A stretch of 31,128 nucleotides of DNA from Reticulitermes lucifugus (GCA_026260175.1 JAKCWW010000453.1:32870-63997), one strand, 5' to 3'. Shown: positions 1 through 10,482, counted from the first letter of the stretch. Translations and numbers: made by a program. Notes: generated from the sequence alone by a model not told the origin.

Positions 1-322
1 AACCTTATATGAGGTTCATCTTCAGGGACATCTGTTTTAAATTACACCAGCCCTTCTTCAAAGTCACATGTTAGATTATACACTTTAAAATGTTGTCTTT
101 GTCGTCTTGATTACTGAAATTAATGTTAAATACTTAAGTTAAAAACAGTTAAAATCTGTGTATAAGGTATATAAAATATTATTTGTAGAATATTCAGTTA
201 GGTAGAACGAAGTTGTAATAGTAATTCTGTGCATAGCTATATATCAGGTTGTATGTTTGCTTATGGATGGTTGAAACAGTGCTAACTGTGGTGTGATAGA
301 ACAGGATATAAGTAGGTCAATG
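1..322. other. AT-rich non-coding stretch
   Basis: I see no coding exon, tRNA-like promoter or simple repeat here. The segment lies downstream (3') of the minus-strand Penelope-like fragment, so it may hold that element's untranslated tail, but no recognisable terminal motif is visible. Confidence 0.4.
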
Positions 323-775
323 TCACGTGTTGAAGTGACGTCTCTGTGTCTCGGAAATGATTTGGAATATTGGGTTGTATTCTCCCGTGTTTTGTTTTTG
401 TACCAGTTTTTTGTTTTGTGCATATGGTTGAATATAAAATTGTTCCAAAGAATTCATAGATGTTCCCTTAATTATCTGTTTGAGCAAGGTCATGTTGTTG
501 TTAATGTTTCCATATTCATGCATATTATTTAGGATGTGTTTTGCGTAAGCTGATTGTGGATCGTTATTTCTAATATATCTAACATGTTCCAAATACCTTT
601 GTCTTAAGGTCCTACCTGTTTTTCCAACATATGAACAATCGCATGTGGAACATGTCAGTTTGTAGATACCAATTTTTGTGTATTGATCGACTGTGTTGTT
701 TTTCTTGGATCTAAAAAAGTTATGTATATTATTAGTACTGCGGAATGCAATGAATGAAATATATGTATTGAATAA
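323..775 (-). pseudogene. Penelope-like retroelement, GIY-YIG endonuclease C-terminal fragment
   Basis: Read on the minus strand, one frame stays open from about 775 down to a stop at 323. It shows the hallmarks of the GIY-YIG nuclease that forms the C-terminus of Penelope-like retroelement polyproteins. GIYKLTC is encoded around 662-670 and SYVGKTGRTLRQR around 595-634, followed by EH. A CSTC pair lies between the two halves, as expected for the zinc-binding insertion of the Penelope subtype. The tail has the family-like pattern of hydrophobic residues and NSLEQFYI near the end. In the family this domain nicks DNA to prime reverse transcription. No start codon or reverse transcriptase is seen upstream, where the reading becomes low-complexity and phenylalanine-rich. 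This is therefore a 5'-truncated copy, usual for the class. Element type is fairly certain; the subfamily is not. Confidence 0.82.
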
Positions 776-2165
776 TAGAAAATAAAAGAGTACATTTGTA
801 GGATAAAACCAAAATAAAAAACAAATATGACGAAGTAATGAACTTTTTCAACAGTCAATATTTTATAATCACATGGAATGAACTTCTTTTCGCGAAGTCG
901 TTTAGTCACCAATACCTTTAACTACTATAATTTAATATGAAACGTGATATAAATGTTTCTTATTTCTCTATAAGATTGTTTTCTCACGAAATCTTTTAGA
1001 ATACGGGACAAATTAAAGCTGTTGTGAGACTACAATACTTCAAACCACCATAATTTAAATAGAAATGCTGTTACAATATGCAATGACTTTTTTAAGTTGT
1101 AAGAAACATCGTGCTGAATCATCTTATTTAATGACTGTTAAATTCTTAAATTAATTAACACACGTAACTGATCAGTTAATTACATTTGTAGCTCCCAAAT
1201 TTAGCCTCACTTTGAGGTATACAAAATTAGCTATTAGTGGCTGGAACATCAGATATCAAGAATTGAGTCGCTTTAATTCATTCATCAGGAGGCTAAAATC
1301 TTTCTTGGGGTCTCGAAAACGAGTTAATGTTTTTTATTTTCTATTGTGTGACAAAGTACACCTTAATTAAATTAGAGTCTTAGAACATAATTAAAGTACC
1401 GCTGTAACTAATGACACCAAGGTACAGGACGTTTATTGAAAAAAATTATAAAATGAAAGTGGCCAAGGAATTACCACTTTGTACGAAATAGGTAGGCTTA
1501 TCACAGTTTTTGCGGGCGTAATCAGAAGTCGACTGATTGTCATCATAGAGCTTATTAACCCTTTAAAGCCCAGCTGTTACTACACGTACCGCCTGGCTTA
1601 ACACTAAAATGCCTGCATTTTCCTCACACAGTGTATTTATGATTTCCTTATGATTCCCACAATAACTTATTTACCCATGCACATCCACCGATCGGTATTT
1701 CTAAGGGAAGTACACTATGTTCTCTGTAAGGTATGAATTGAATTTTTATGTTCGTATATCAAGCGGATAAATTATGAGGATTCGGCAACCAATGCGAGAA
1801 GCTGCCATTGTCTTCGTCGTGTCTCTTTACCCGCCCGCATATATCAGAGCAACTCCCAACGGACAGATTTGCCTAAATTTCATATTTCGGAAATTTACTA
1901 ATATTTATATACACGTTCTTTTAATTGGTTGAAATCGGACAAAAATAACAGGCACTTCACACGAAGAGCTATGTACGTTTCTTATCTCTCGACATAATTT
2001 GTTTCTATAACTGAGACAATTTGCTCTCTGTGACCTAGTCGCTGAGTCCGAACAAAGAATTTTTTTTTATAAAGGAATTAGATTGTGTCCTCCATGGGCA
2101 TTGTAACGAAGCGAAACCTCCAGAAACCTTACACCCTGCTGACATTGCCTAACTTATTTTAATGT
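776..2165. other. non-coding, no recognised feature
   Basis: AT-rich sequence with many stops in all frames. A short minus-strand frame at 655-912 is a phenylalanine/isoleucine-rich accident overlapping the Penelope-like fragment. Nothing else identifiable is visible. Confidence 0.4.
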
Positions 2166-2168
2166 TCA

Positions 2169-2346
2169 GACCATGCCACGACCCAGGTGGTTAATCGCCG
2201 GCTTCTCACCGCTGATACCCGGGTTCGATCCCATACCAGACCGCGTGGAAGTATATGTTGGACGAAGTGGCACTGGTGAAGGATTTTGTCAGTGTACGTC
2301 GATTTTCCCGTGTCAGTATCATTCCACCGATGCTCCATACATCTTC
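2169..2346 (+). mobile_element. tRNA-derived SINE, family A (copy 1)
   Basis: The head has an RNA polymerase III A-box-like segment (GGTGGTTAATCGCCGG) and a clean B box (GGGTTCGATCCC) about 30 bp later. The body contains GTGGCACTGG and a pyrimidine-rich TCATTCCACCGATGCTCCAT. The same order of blocks recurs at 16,469, 17,350 and 23,330, which makes this a dispersed family. The open frame across it is a by-product. The 3' limit is approximate because no A tail or target duplication is obvious. Confidence 0.7.
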
Positions 2347-2554
2347 ACCTTAATGCTACGCTTATCACAAAGACAGTCGGGCAAAGCCTGGGAACTATCA
2401 GGCAAAACAATGCTTTTTTGGATATCAAGAGAGCACTGGGGTGAAAGGTACTTCCACATTGTTCAATCTTCGGATGGTCAATTCAAGATCCACTTTTCGG
2501 GTTTCTTACTTTGATTTTTTCTGCCAAAATTTGGTTTCTTATTGCATAAGCGTG
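2347..2554. other. inter-SINE spacer
   Basis: Unremarkable sequence between two SINEs. Its last 14 bases (2541-2554) are the left target-site duplication of the next element. Confidence 0.4.
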
Positions 2555-2860
2555 GGGCACGCGGTGGCGCAGTTGGTTGAGGCACTGCGCTACAAGCTGG
2601 AAGGTCGCAGGTTCGATGGTGTCATTGGAATTTTTGATTGACATAATCCTTTCGGTCGCACTGTGGCCCTGGGGTCGACTCAGCCTCTATCAGAAATGAG
2701 TACCAGGAATGTTTCCTGTGGGGTAAAGGCGGCCGGTGCGTAGGGCTGACAACCTTACCACCTTCATGTGCCGACTGTCTAGAAATCTGGAAGCCTCAAC
2801 CTCCTGGAATCCTCAGGGCCTGTCCAGACCTATATAGGGATTGCGTTACCTTGCTTTACC
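2555..2860 (+). mobile_element. tRNA-derived SINE, family D, with target-site duplication
   Basis: The 306-bp insertion begins GGGCACGCGGTGGCGCAGTT, containing an A-box-like TGGCGCAGTTGG, and has a B box (GCAGGTTCGATGG) near 2608. It ends in GCTTTACC. It is flanked by a 14-bp direct repeat differing at one base (ATTGCATAAGCGTG at 2541-2554 and ATTGCATATGCGTG at 2861-2874), a target-site duplication made by LINE-type integration. The near-identical duplication implies a fairly recent insertion. The CTTTACC end resembles the end of the family C elements at 6,536 and 25,275, suggesting use of the same partner LINE. Confidence 0.85.
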
Positions 2861-2874
2861 ATTGCATATGCGTG

Positions 2875-3172
2875 ATACATATCTCGCCATTACCATCATT
2901 TAAGATTTAAATATTCTAACAATAATAGGCAACGAGTAAAAATATAAAAGTCCTTAATATTTAAGTTTCTGCAGCTGATTTATGCTTAATTTCCTTTGCC
3001 TGTTTTGTAACCCATTTTTTACGAGGGAAAATCTTGCCTTGAAACATCAATCCTCTGTTTTTGAAACAACAATTTCTACAACTATTTGTATGGACATTAA
3101 GCCATTAAAGACGCCGTGAATTAGAGATCAAAATTCCCTTTTGCCATTGTTGTTAGCGCTGGTCCTCTTATC

Positions 3173-3226
<54 letters not shown>

Positions 3227-3750
3227 CTTCCTAATTTCTTTTCCACGGAAAGAAAATCATAGCCTCATACTTTTCTAGGTATTTCAAGAGAAGCTGGACG
3301 CAAACTTCCCCTTTAAGTACAAACTTCTTTACAAGTTTTACTTATTTATATTCTGTTATGTCCTCCGCCTGTCTGGTCTTGTTTTATTTTATTCTGTTCT
3401 AGGAACAACAAGGAGCAGAAGACCTGAATGTTTATCTTGTCCTTGTTTTCTTGGATGTGAGTGTACCGCGGTTGCTTATGCTTGTCCCATTCTGAATTAG
3501 CTGTTGTTTGCTTGGCCAGATTGTTCAGAGATGCAGAGGCCGCAATATTTTATTCTCCGAAGAACCATAAAGCACTGACTTTGCAGGTGACTCTTGTACG
3601 GGTGTCAGGACTGTCGCAAGTATTAATATCGCTGAGTATGATTTGTTTTGCCGTCATTTTGACAACGCATAATGCTGCAAGCTACAATACTTGGCCTAGG
3701 TTCAACAGTAGGCTTTCTACTTTATATAATGCCCTTGGTGTGATTGGATG
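2875..3750. other. non-coding stretch with one microsatellite
   Basis: No coding exon recognised. The 100-codon open frame at 3461-3763 has no splice context or recognisable domain and I treat it as chance. The CA/TA microsatellite is listed separately. Confidence 0.4.
3175..3226. repeat. compound (CA)n(TA)n microsatellite
   Basis: About 16 CA dinucleotides run directly into about nine TA dinucleotides. Simple sequence repeat, likely polymorphic. Confidence 0.95.
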
Positions 3751-4125
3751 GCTGAGTGTGTGAGTCGCAACCATGGTTACAAGTGACGTCACACCCGACT
3801 TGCTGTGGTTGCGACAAGGTGGCGAGAGGCGTTGTTCTCTGAGGGGTACGACCTGAAGCCAAAGAAGCAGTTGATCATCTAACATACAATACAACAGAGT
3901 ACGTTCTCTGTGTAGTACAAGATGAGGCTGAAGAAAGAGTTGAGCATGGAGCATATAAGAATACATAGTACAAAGAGATAGGTGCACACCGATAGATTAA
4001 AATAACGCAAGGTCTGCTGTAGCAATAAAAGTTGACCGACCTCAGAAACGGGTTTGTTTGGTTTGTGTGGGTACCGTGGATCGTTGTGGTAGCGTGTGAA
4101 TATTACGGCAGTCCGTCATGTGACG
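3750..4125 (+). other. possible solo-LTR-like or transcribed segment
   Basis: A locally GC-richer block contains a 10-bp inverted repeat (3764-3773 GTCGCAACCA and 3806-3815 TGGTTGCGAC) bracketing a perfect CRE-like octamer TGACGTCA (3784-3791). A polyadenylation signal AATAAA follows at 4024. The order upstream palindrome, poly(A) signal, then a GT-rich segment resembles R/U5 organisation of a long terminal repeat. No second copy, primer-binding site or target duplication is visible in this window, so this is only a suggestion. Confidence 0.2.
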
Positions 4126-4865
4126 GGCACATGTCTAGTAATTCAGATCACGCACATAACTCATAAAACCGAGATAAATTTTACAGCAGAAAATTTCATC
4201 CTTCCTAAATAATGGGAAAGAAATAGGTTGGCTTCAAATAAATCGGTTAGGCTGATGATAAGATGACGGCCAAAATTTTGTAACTCTCATTTCTTTAATC
4301 CTCTATCTTTATTTGTTTTTAAAGACGTATATCTACACGCCACATATTATGCTATTTGGAATATTGGGGTTATTTATATGAGAAACCCTTTTCACTAATA
4401 AAATATCATATCGTCACATTTTCACGACCTTCTGACATTTTTTAAAATGTGTTTGTAAAAAAATGTCATTGTAATTATTTTAACTCGAGACTTTATGTGA
4501 AACGTTTTCTTCCAAGTTTGAAATCAACACATTAAAAGTACTGTGGGAACTTAGTTAACTTAGTGCTATTTTATTTTACCATAGAATTATTGACCTGTAT
4601 TATTGTTGAAACATACTGTCTCATACATATTAGGGAAAAGAGAAAGCGGAATAATCAGGCTAAGACACAGTTTATGAAGGGTTTGAAATTATAAACATAG
4701 ATTGAAAGTATTTGAGAGTAACTTATGTACGTAGGATAACGTTTGGGTCAAAAAGGAAGAAGCAAAATGAGAGAGGATAAAGTTTTATAACGAGGCGTTT
4801 TGTAAAATATTCTAAAAGCTATTATTCATGTGGTCAAATCCAGGATGATATGATTGATAAAACAT
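4126..4865. other. non-coding, no recognised feature
   Basis: AT-rich DNA with stops in all frames; no exon, SINE or tandem repeat recognised. Confidence 0.4.
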
Positions 4866-5055
4866 AAATCACACGTAGGAGAAATGGGGAATGCATACAA
4901 AATTTTAGTCGGAGAACCTGAAGGCAAATGACAACATGGGAGTCTACGCATGGGTACGGAGATAATATTAAAATTGATCTTTAAGAAAATGGAATGGAAG
5001 TGTGTGAAGTAGATTAATTTTTCTCAGGACCGGAACTGTTGCAAAATTTGCCATG
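4866..5055 (+). pseudogene. non-LTR retrotransposon 3' end, decayed fragment 1
   Basis: Conceptual reading gives MGNAYKILVGEPEGK, then a stop, then pieces readable as DNIKIDL and, after a frame change, KKMEWKCVK and INFSQDR. These blocks occur in the same order (VGKPEGKR, then DNIKxDL, then WIDLAQDR) in the better-preserved copy at 15.7-16.2 kb. The copy has several stops and at least one frameshift and cannot encode a protein. Confidence 0.6.
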
Positions 5056-5560
5056 AATGGCAAAACCATTGCAACTGTATGTACTGTGTCAAACATGGTA
5101 ACAACTCAGATTATGGCCGCTATAGTCATTATGCTTAGCTTTGATGTATATTAACGTCTGAGGTCAATTGACAATTTAACGTAATATTTGAAACTTCACG
5201 ACGACACAGTGCAACGCTGTCGTTTCAGGCCAACAGCAGTGTCAGCATGGAACGAGTTTGAAGAGTTCTGTAGCCTGTCCCTATGTTCGTCATTATTATT
5301 GATTGTTACGTAGTGACAATGCCGTAAGTCTATGAAGAATTGCTTGATCATTTATTAATTCACCGTAGTTCTTTCGAGTGGGGTACATGTTTTGTTACCA
5401 TGTATTTTCATTTTGATTTTTTTTAAAGAAGGTATTTTATGTGTCTAGGGAACTATGTGCTTCCACCTTTTTCGCTATCGAAAGCTAAGCTGTTAGGTCC
5501 TCTCTTCTGGTCACCATTATCATCATCGTTTTCAACTCTGTCATTGGGATAAGAATGGAA
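5056..5560. other. non-coding, no recognised feature
   Basis: No exon or repeat recognised in this stretch. Confidence 0.35.
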
Positions 5561-5561
5561 A

Positions 5562-5700
5562 ATATAATATTTCTTTGATTTTAGGCTTCTGCCGCCATGT
5601 TGATGAGATCTGCGCTCTTCTGGGATATTACGCGGCGTCGTGTGGTAATTGTTTACCGACGTTTCGGGACAACGTATCGGTCCCATCTTCAAGGGTCAGG
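5562..5700 (+). repeat. dispersed repeat carrying the GACGTTTCGG / hammerhead-like hairpin
   Basis: The segment from GGCTTCTGCCGCCATGTTGA through TCTTCTGGGATATTACGCGG and GTCGTGTGGTAA is homologous, in inverse orientation, to 24,825-24,900. That shows it to be a repeat unit. It continues with TTTACCGACGTTTCGGGAC and a hairpin (GGGAC 5666-5670 pairing with GTCCC 5680-5684). On the minus strand this reads TTGAAGA, U, stem, GAAA, the same architecture as the motifs at 14.3 and 19.1 kb but with the first core C changed to U. The conceptual peptide is the kind of spurious protein often predicted in termite and cockroach genomes. Element class is unknown. Confidence 0.65.
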
Positions 5701-6237
5701 AGCCGGACTCTTGACCTACCTTCTACCTGATTTGGGCTGGAATTTATGTTTAGTTGAACACACGTTCGCGTTCTTAACAAGTAGTTCACTTTCTCACGCA
5801 CCGAGAATGCAGTACGCCTATCTTGGATCATTATAAGCAAAGAGTTTGTCTCATCCCACCTTGATACTTACGTGTTGTAGAATTCAACATGTGTCTCATG
5901 AGGAGCTAAATGGCAGTAGACCAGTAACTTGCAAATGCTGAAAGTATATACGTTGGAGTGCCTTGGGACTGTTTACAAGAAGGACGCAGTGTGCAGAACG
6001 GGCGGAGAAAGAAGACATTCATTATGAAACGGACTTGAACCGCATGAACTATGGCGTAACAGACACTATCAGATCAAGTTATCATCTTCTTTTGTTTCGT
6101 CTTTTCCGAGAAGTGAAGTAAGATGAAGGTTGTTCGTAGATGGTATAAAGAAGACGTGTTGTTATTTATTTTCGGACATGTCCATGTGACGACAGCTCCG
6201 CCATCTTAATTTATTATTTTATCCAATCTTACCTCAG
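5701..6237. other. non-coding, no recognised feature
   Basis: No exon or recognisable repeat. Part may belong to the preceding repeat unit, whose 3' limit I cannot define. Confidence 0.35.
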
Positions 6238-6536
6238 GACACAGGATAGCTCAGTCATTATAGCGACTAGGTTACGAGCTGGACGTTCGGCGAGTCGTCG
6301 GTTGATTCCCTGCAGGAACAGCATGTTTTTATCTCCTCCAAAATGTACGGAACGGCTCGGGACCAACATAGACTCCTATTTAATGGGTAGCAGGGCTGTT
6401 TACCAGGCGATAAGGCGGCCAAGACGTGAAGCTAATCATTCATCTCCAAGTGCGGACGTTAAGAGTTAGTGGAGCTATAACTCCACTGCCCCATGTGTCC
6501 TCATGGCGTGCACAGGGACGGTTTTACCTTTACTGT
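6238..6536 (+). mobile_element. tRNA-derived SINE, family C (copy 1)
   Basis: The head GGATAGCTCAGTCATTATAG carries a tRNA-like A box (TAGCTCAGT), and a B box (CGGTTGATTCCC) follows at about 6300. A second copy with the same head is at 24,988. The body block GACGTGAAGCTAATCA recurs in inverse orientation near 23.8 kb. The 3' end GGTTTTACCTTTAC is shared in type with families C and D, a probable LINE-derived tail. No clear target duplication. Confidence 0.78.
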
Positions 6537-7326
6537 GCCCAATTCCCTCCCCCATTGCTCATTTTGAGTTGATTGTGCTTCTAATATAATGGAATTTATT
6601 TATTTATTAACGGCAATTTCAATTGCTTAGACTCTACACATAATATAGACAGACGAATGTGAATAGTGTTCAGTAAATATAGAACTCTATACTCAAGGAA
6701 TATAGGATAAAGAGCTTGTTTTACAGTACTGAAATGTGGGGACTTAAATAAAATAAGCGGTTGTGTCGTGAATTCCTTTATTAATGTGCTTATAAGACTG
6801 TTTCTCTAAAAAAAATAAATAGGGAAATTAATGTACTTGCTAACTGTAATAGCACATCCGAAAACAGATAGCTAACTGTCTTTATAAGATACTGCTGAAA
6901 AAGTTATTTTGAACTGAGTTACGTCAAGTAAAAAAGAATGAATAAAATCACGTAATGAGAAGTTTTATAAATTTGACTCTGCGCCGGACATTACTATTGA
7001 CGGAGTAAATTCCAATTATATTGGCAGGGTATTCATTTATTTGTGGTTCATTTAAAGATTGTCATTAGCTTAGACTGCATAATGTAATGATACGGTGATT
7101 GGTGTATTATGAATACGTTAATGTGTGGACGGAAGTGGCCGTGGATTAATATACAGGTAGGACTGAGCAAAACTTTCAAACACCTCAGGCAGTAAGCATT
7201 TTCCGGATATTGATTTGAACCCGGTACTTCCAAACACGAAATCTTAGTTCTACACATTCTGTTACAAAGTTTCGTGGGTGGCACAAATAGTAGACATGAT
7301 AAATTGGGAAGGTCATGCAAAACAAA
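6537..7326. other. non-coding; possible degenerate tRNA-like B box
   Basis: Mostly AT-rich. The minus strand near 7205-7225 contains GGGTTCAAATC, a B-box match, but no convincing A box or body repeat, so I do not call a SINE. Confidence 0.3.
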
Positions 7327-7413
7327 TTACTTAGTAAACCTGAAGGTATGTAATCACGTGGGAGGAGATATAGATAAGAGGATAATATTAAATTGAATAT
7401 GTGTAGTGTACGG
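7327..7413 (+). pseudogene. non-LTR retrotransposon 3' end, decayed fragment 2
   Basis: A single frame, interrupted by two stops, reads SKPEGM, stop, SRGRRYR, stop, EDNIKLN. It aligns without gaps to the GKPEGKR/GRPR/WEDNIK region of the family represented at 15.7 kb. The two stops replace residues expected to be K and W, so they look like simple point decay. Confidence 0.6.
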
Positions 7414-7905
7414 TGGAAAACTTAAAAAATATGATAATAGAATTTATAAGTAGGCTGTGTATTAGTTTCTTAACACACAGTGTATGTAAACCTTCGCTCT
7501 AAATACGTAAAAATGTGAGAAGATATTTACATCACAATTTTTTTTGAATGGACTTCTGAATACACTATACGTATACAGCTTTAGAATCTGTTCACAGAAA
7601 TATGTTGGGAGACGAGCGTTATAAATTCTGCTTTTTGTCTCAGTGTTCTTATCAAGATGTCTGAAATGTTGGGTCAAGTTTTTATGACGATAAAAAAGCA
7701 GCGGTTCTTTGGGTGTCAACTGTAACTAAAATGAAGAGGTGCGCCCGAAATTTATAAGTGTGACCCTCCTTCTTTGAGCTGTGAAATAAATTATTACAAT
7801 TTATTTTTTTGTATTGTGATTTATCTTGTATCATCGGGTTTCAGGTACAACAGGTAGTTGGTACATCGTTTGATATTTATCGGACACTAATTCCTATCTC
7901 TTTCT
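7414..7905. other. non-coding, no recognised feature
   Basis: A minus-strand frame at 7462-7719 has no recognisable domain or splice logic. I see nothing else. Confidence 0.35.
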
Positions 7906-7906
7906 C

Positions 7907-7947
7907 TGTCTCTCTATATATATATACGTATATATATGTATATATAT
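7907..7947. repeat. (TC)n/(TA)n microsatellite
   Basis: A short CT run passes into TA-rich repeats interrupted by CG and TG dinucleotides. Confidence 0.9.
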
Positions 7948-8044
7948 GAATCATCTGAATAGGTTTGAAGTGCAATTTTGCGTTACATGTTCTAAGAATA
8001 CTCTTGCACTGTGCATATTATTTGTGTGTTCGCATCCTTCAGAT

Positions 8045-8217
8045 CAGGGTCGTCCAACATTTGTTGGCAAAGGGTTACCACCGTTATTGTGGACTTTTTC
8101 GCAGGCCACAAGTGTCAAAATAACAATAACTGGTACTCCGACTGCCTAAATTGTAGCATACTTTTTATAGTATAGTTATATTTTGGCAAACTGGCAGGCC
8201 GCGGGTTGGACAACCCT
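8045..8217. mobile_element. hAT-like MITE (candidate)
   Basis: Imperfect terminal inverted repeats bound a 173-bp non-coding segment: left AGGGTCGTCCAAC at 8046-8058, and the complement of the right end (8205-8217) is AGGGTTGTCCAAC, 12 of 13 matching. Inside, GCAGGCCAC near the left and GCAGGCCGCGG near the right resemble the 'gcgggccgc' interior seen in many hAT miniature elements. A convincing 8-bp target duplication is not evident, so superfamily is tentative. Confidence 0.5.
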
Positions 8218-8639
8218 TCTTTAAATGAACCCGCAACGTATCTTTAGCTTTTGTCTTATGTTTCTATGCTATAATGTTGATACTCATTTAGATATTTTGT
8301 CAATAATTAGCTATAAATGTTAATGTTCTTAGGCACGACTGAAAACGGGCCACTTGAGACGTCATGTATGACCTATGACCTATCTCGTGCTTCTCATGTG
8401 CTCACACACCGATAATCTAAGGTGTCATTGCTGGGTTACATTTATAACCGTCGGTACATCCATGGCCTTCCTCAAACGAAGATAAAGGAAATTTTTGTGA
8501 AAGTTTCTCTATTAAACCTACTGTGAGAGAAATGCTAGTACAGAAACTCCGATATGGTTACTCGTAATTTTAATGTATTACACTTCACGTTTGAATTTGA
8601 GCCTACTCCCTACCGTGTTGACATTTGCGAATAATACGC

Positions 8640-9260
8640 CAATGAATCAACAATTCAATTTATTAGTAAACCCAGTTTAAAATACTTGTCAATTAATCAA
8701 TCAATCAATTAGTAAAACAATAAATCAACTAGCCTGTTAGCCATTCAACCAAACAACCAACTGACCTAGACATGGATTTACCAACCACCTAATCAACCAA
8801 TCAGCCAAACAACCATCCAACGAACTTAACTCCACCTATCAAGTAATATATTGCTCTTCAGCACGCTTTCGGGCTATGGCCTCCCCGTTTCTGCGGTTTC
8901 GGATCAGTGAAGTATTTACTAATACAGGGCGTACACAAAAGAATGGTGCGGTATCAAAAGTGAATATCTTTTGAAACCGCACCATTCTTTTGTGTATGCC
9001 CTGTATACCAGTGAACCAGCCTATCAGACAAACTATCAGAGGGTTAATATAACAGTCAACCAATTAATCGAGCTCCATACTTCCCACTAATTCAATAAAC
9101 GAACAACCTGTCAAATATCAACCAAACTAATTGCTAAGCAATCTTTTAGTCAGCTAATCTGTGCGCCTAGAAAGTGTTCTACCTGCTCTTCGTTTAGTAA
9201 ACCGCCCAATCGACCAGTTTATCAAGTAATCATTCAGCCAAAGAACAAACCAAGCAAATG
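8640..9260. repeat. cryptically simple CAAC/ATCA-rich region
   Basis: About 600 bp are dominated by scrambled ATCA, CAAC, CCAA and ACAA words (for example CAATCAATCAATC and CCAAACAACCAAC) with no fixed period. It looks like a decayed tetranucleotide repeat. The palindromic MITE at 8925-9003 sits inside it. Confidence 0.65.
8925..9003. mobile_element. 79-bp palindromic MITE with TA duplication (Tc1/mariner-type)
   Basis: Two 36-bp arms (8925-8960 and 8968-9003) are complementary at 34 of 36 positions around a 7-bp loop (TGAATAT). Both ends begin CAGGGC and the element is bounded by TA dinucleotides (8923-8924, 9004-9005), the target duplication of Tc1/mariner transposases. The element is almost nothing but its terminal repeats, an extreme fold-back deletion derivative. 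Whether the degraded mariner at 13.2 kb is the related autonomous family cannot be told from here. Confidence 0.85.
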
Positions 9261-10482
9261 CTCTTTTTGTGCAGCATATCGCATTGATCCTAACTTCCCT
9301 GCATTCCGATGTGGTAGCCTATATTCAGCTGCTGGTACAGGGCTCGACTGGATCGGCGGTCCGTCTGTTGCAACAGTAATTGTACTGTGCTTTGCCAATA
9401 ATGCCTTATCAAGTTCGGGCGTTTTTATCTATGAATAAGATAGATTATTATACGTGATCATCTGAAGAGGGACACTATAGTACTGCAGCCACGCGAAGAA
9501 GCCACAAGTATCCTTTCACGTGTCTCTCCAAGTGTTATTCTTCCTTCTTCTTACCATACTTCCTCATACTCCTTTCTATTTTTCTATCCATCCTAATCAC
9601 ACGTATTTTTGTAATGACAACACTTCATAATTTTCGGTATTAAAGAGCGCTTTGGGCTGGATGCTGCACCACTGTAGGCAGAGAGGACAGCCCCGAATTC
9701 CGTCTTCCACCCCATCCAGGAGAATTTTTCTGTTGGCTCATTACAGTGTTATCTATAAATAATCTTTTACAAAACCATCAGAGAAAATCACACATTTCTA
9801 AAGATCTGTGCTCTTGTGTACGGTAGACCTTTACGGTTCTGTGGAAGCTGAATAAGGAACTGGAAATCATATCCTTAAACTTCATCAAAGGAAATTAAAA
9901 ATTGTTAGAAATGACGAAGGTAATTAAAACTGCTTTTGTAATGAATACTTCTGAGTTCTGTTAGTGCATTGCTCATCTATAAGGCGATGTTGTTAAAGAC
10001 ACGATCAACTTTTTCCAAACATGGCCTTATAAGGGCCCAGTCTCTACCTGTTTGCTACTTGCACTGTGTTTTATCTTGTTGGTATACACTGATATAGACT
10101 GTCTCAAAGCTAACTGATTGCACGTGATTCATTGCGGAATTAGTAGAGATATCCTAAGAAGTTTCAGAGTGTAGGGACAGTCGAGTGTACGTGCTAGTAG
10201 TGATAATCTTATTTGTTTCTCAAATATGCCCTTCGCATATATTATACAGTTCTATAGGTGTTTTTAAAACAGTGATAATTGAGAATTTTTGGGTAACAAA
10301 TCATCTCGTTGCCGAATACACATCCTTATTTTTAGCTTTTCCTTTGAAAAATGTTTTTATATCTAATCACAGTAAGACTGTGCATATTGTTAATCTATAT
10401 TATACGAATATTTATAATTTAAAGTGTGTATTTTTAAAGTTTCCTCCCTCATTTGATTCAGACACTTTTTAAACTCTTTCAG
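9261..10482. other. non-coding, probably intron upstream of the 10.5-kb exon
   Basis: No exon-like sequence recognised. The last 25 bases are a pyrimidine-leaning tract ending TTTCAG, the 3' splice site of the next feature. The 95-codon frame at 10,185-10,472 is AT-driven and lies in intron. Confidence 0.45.

Noticed and set aside
2169..2260. Functional tRNA genes at the SINE heads
   Set aside because: A and B boxes are present but the sequences do not fold into intact cloverleaves and are followed by SINE bodies and tails repeated elsewhere.
3461..3987. Two overlapping frames of about 100 codons on opposite strands
   Set aside because: No domain; the sequence is better explained as a non-coding repeat or LTR-like segment.
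5597..5836. Open frame containing VVIVYRRFGTTYRSHLQGS
   Set aside because: Arises from a dispersed repeat shared with 24.8 kb; it is repeatedly mis-annotated as protein but has no gene structure here.
7195..7265. Minus-strand tRNA gene or SINE head
   Set aside because: Only a B-box match (GGGTTCAAATC); no cloverleaf, A box or repeat body could be supported.
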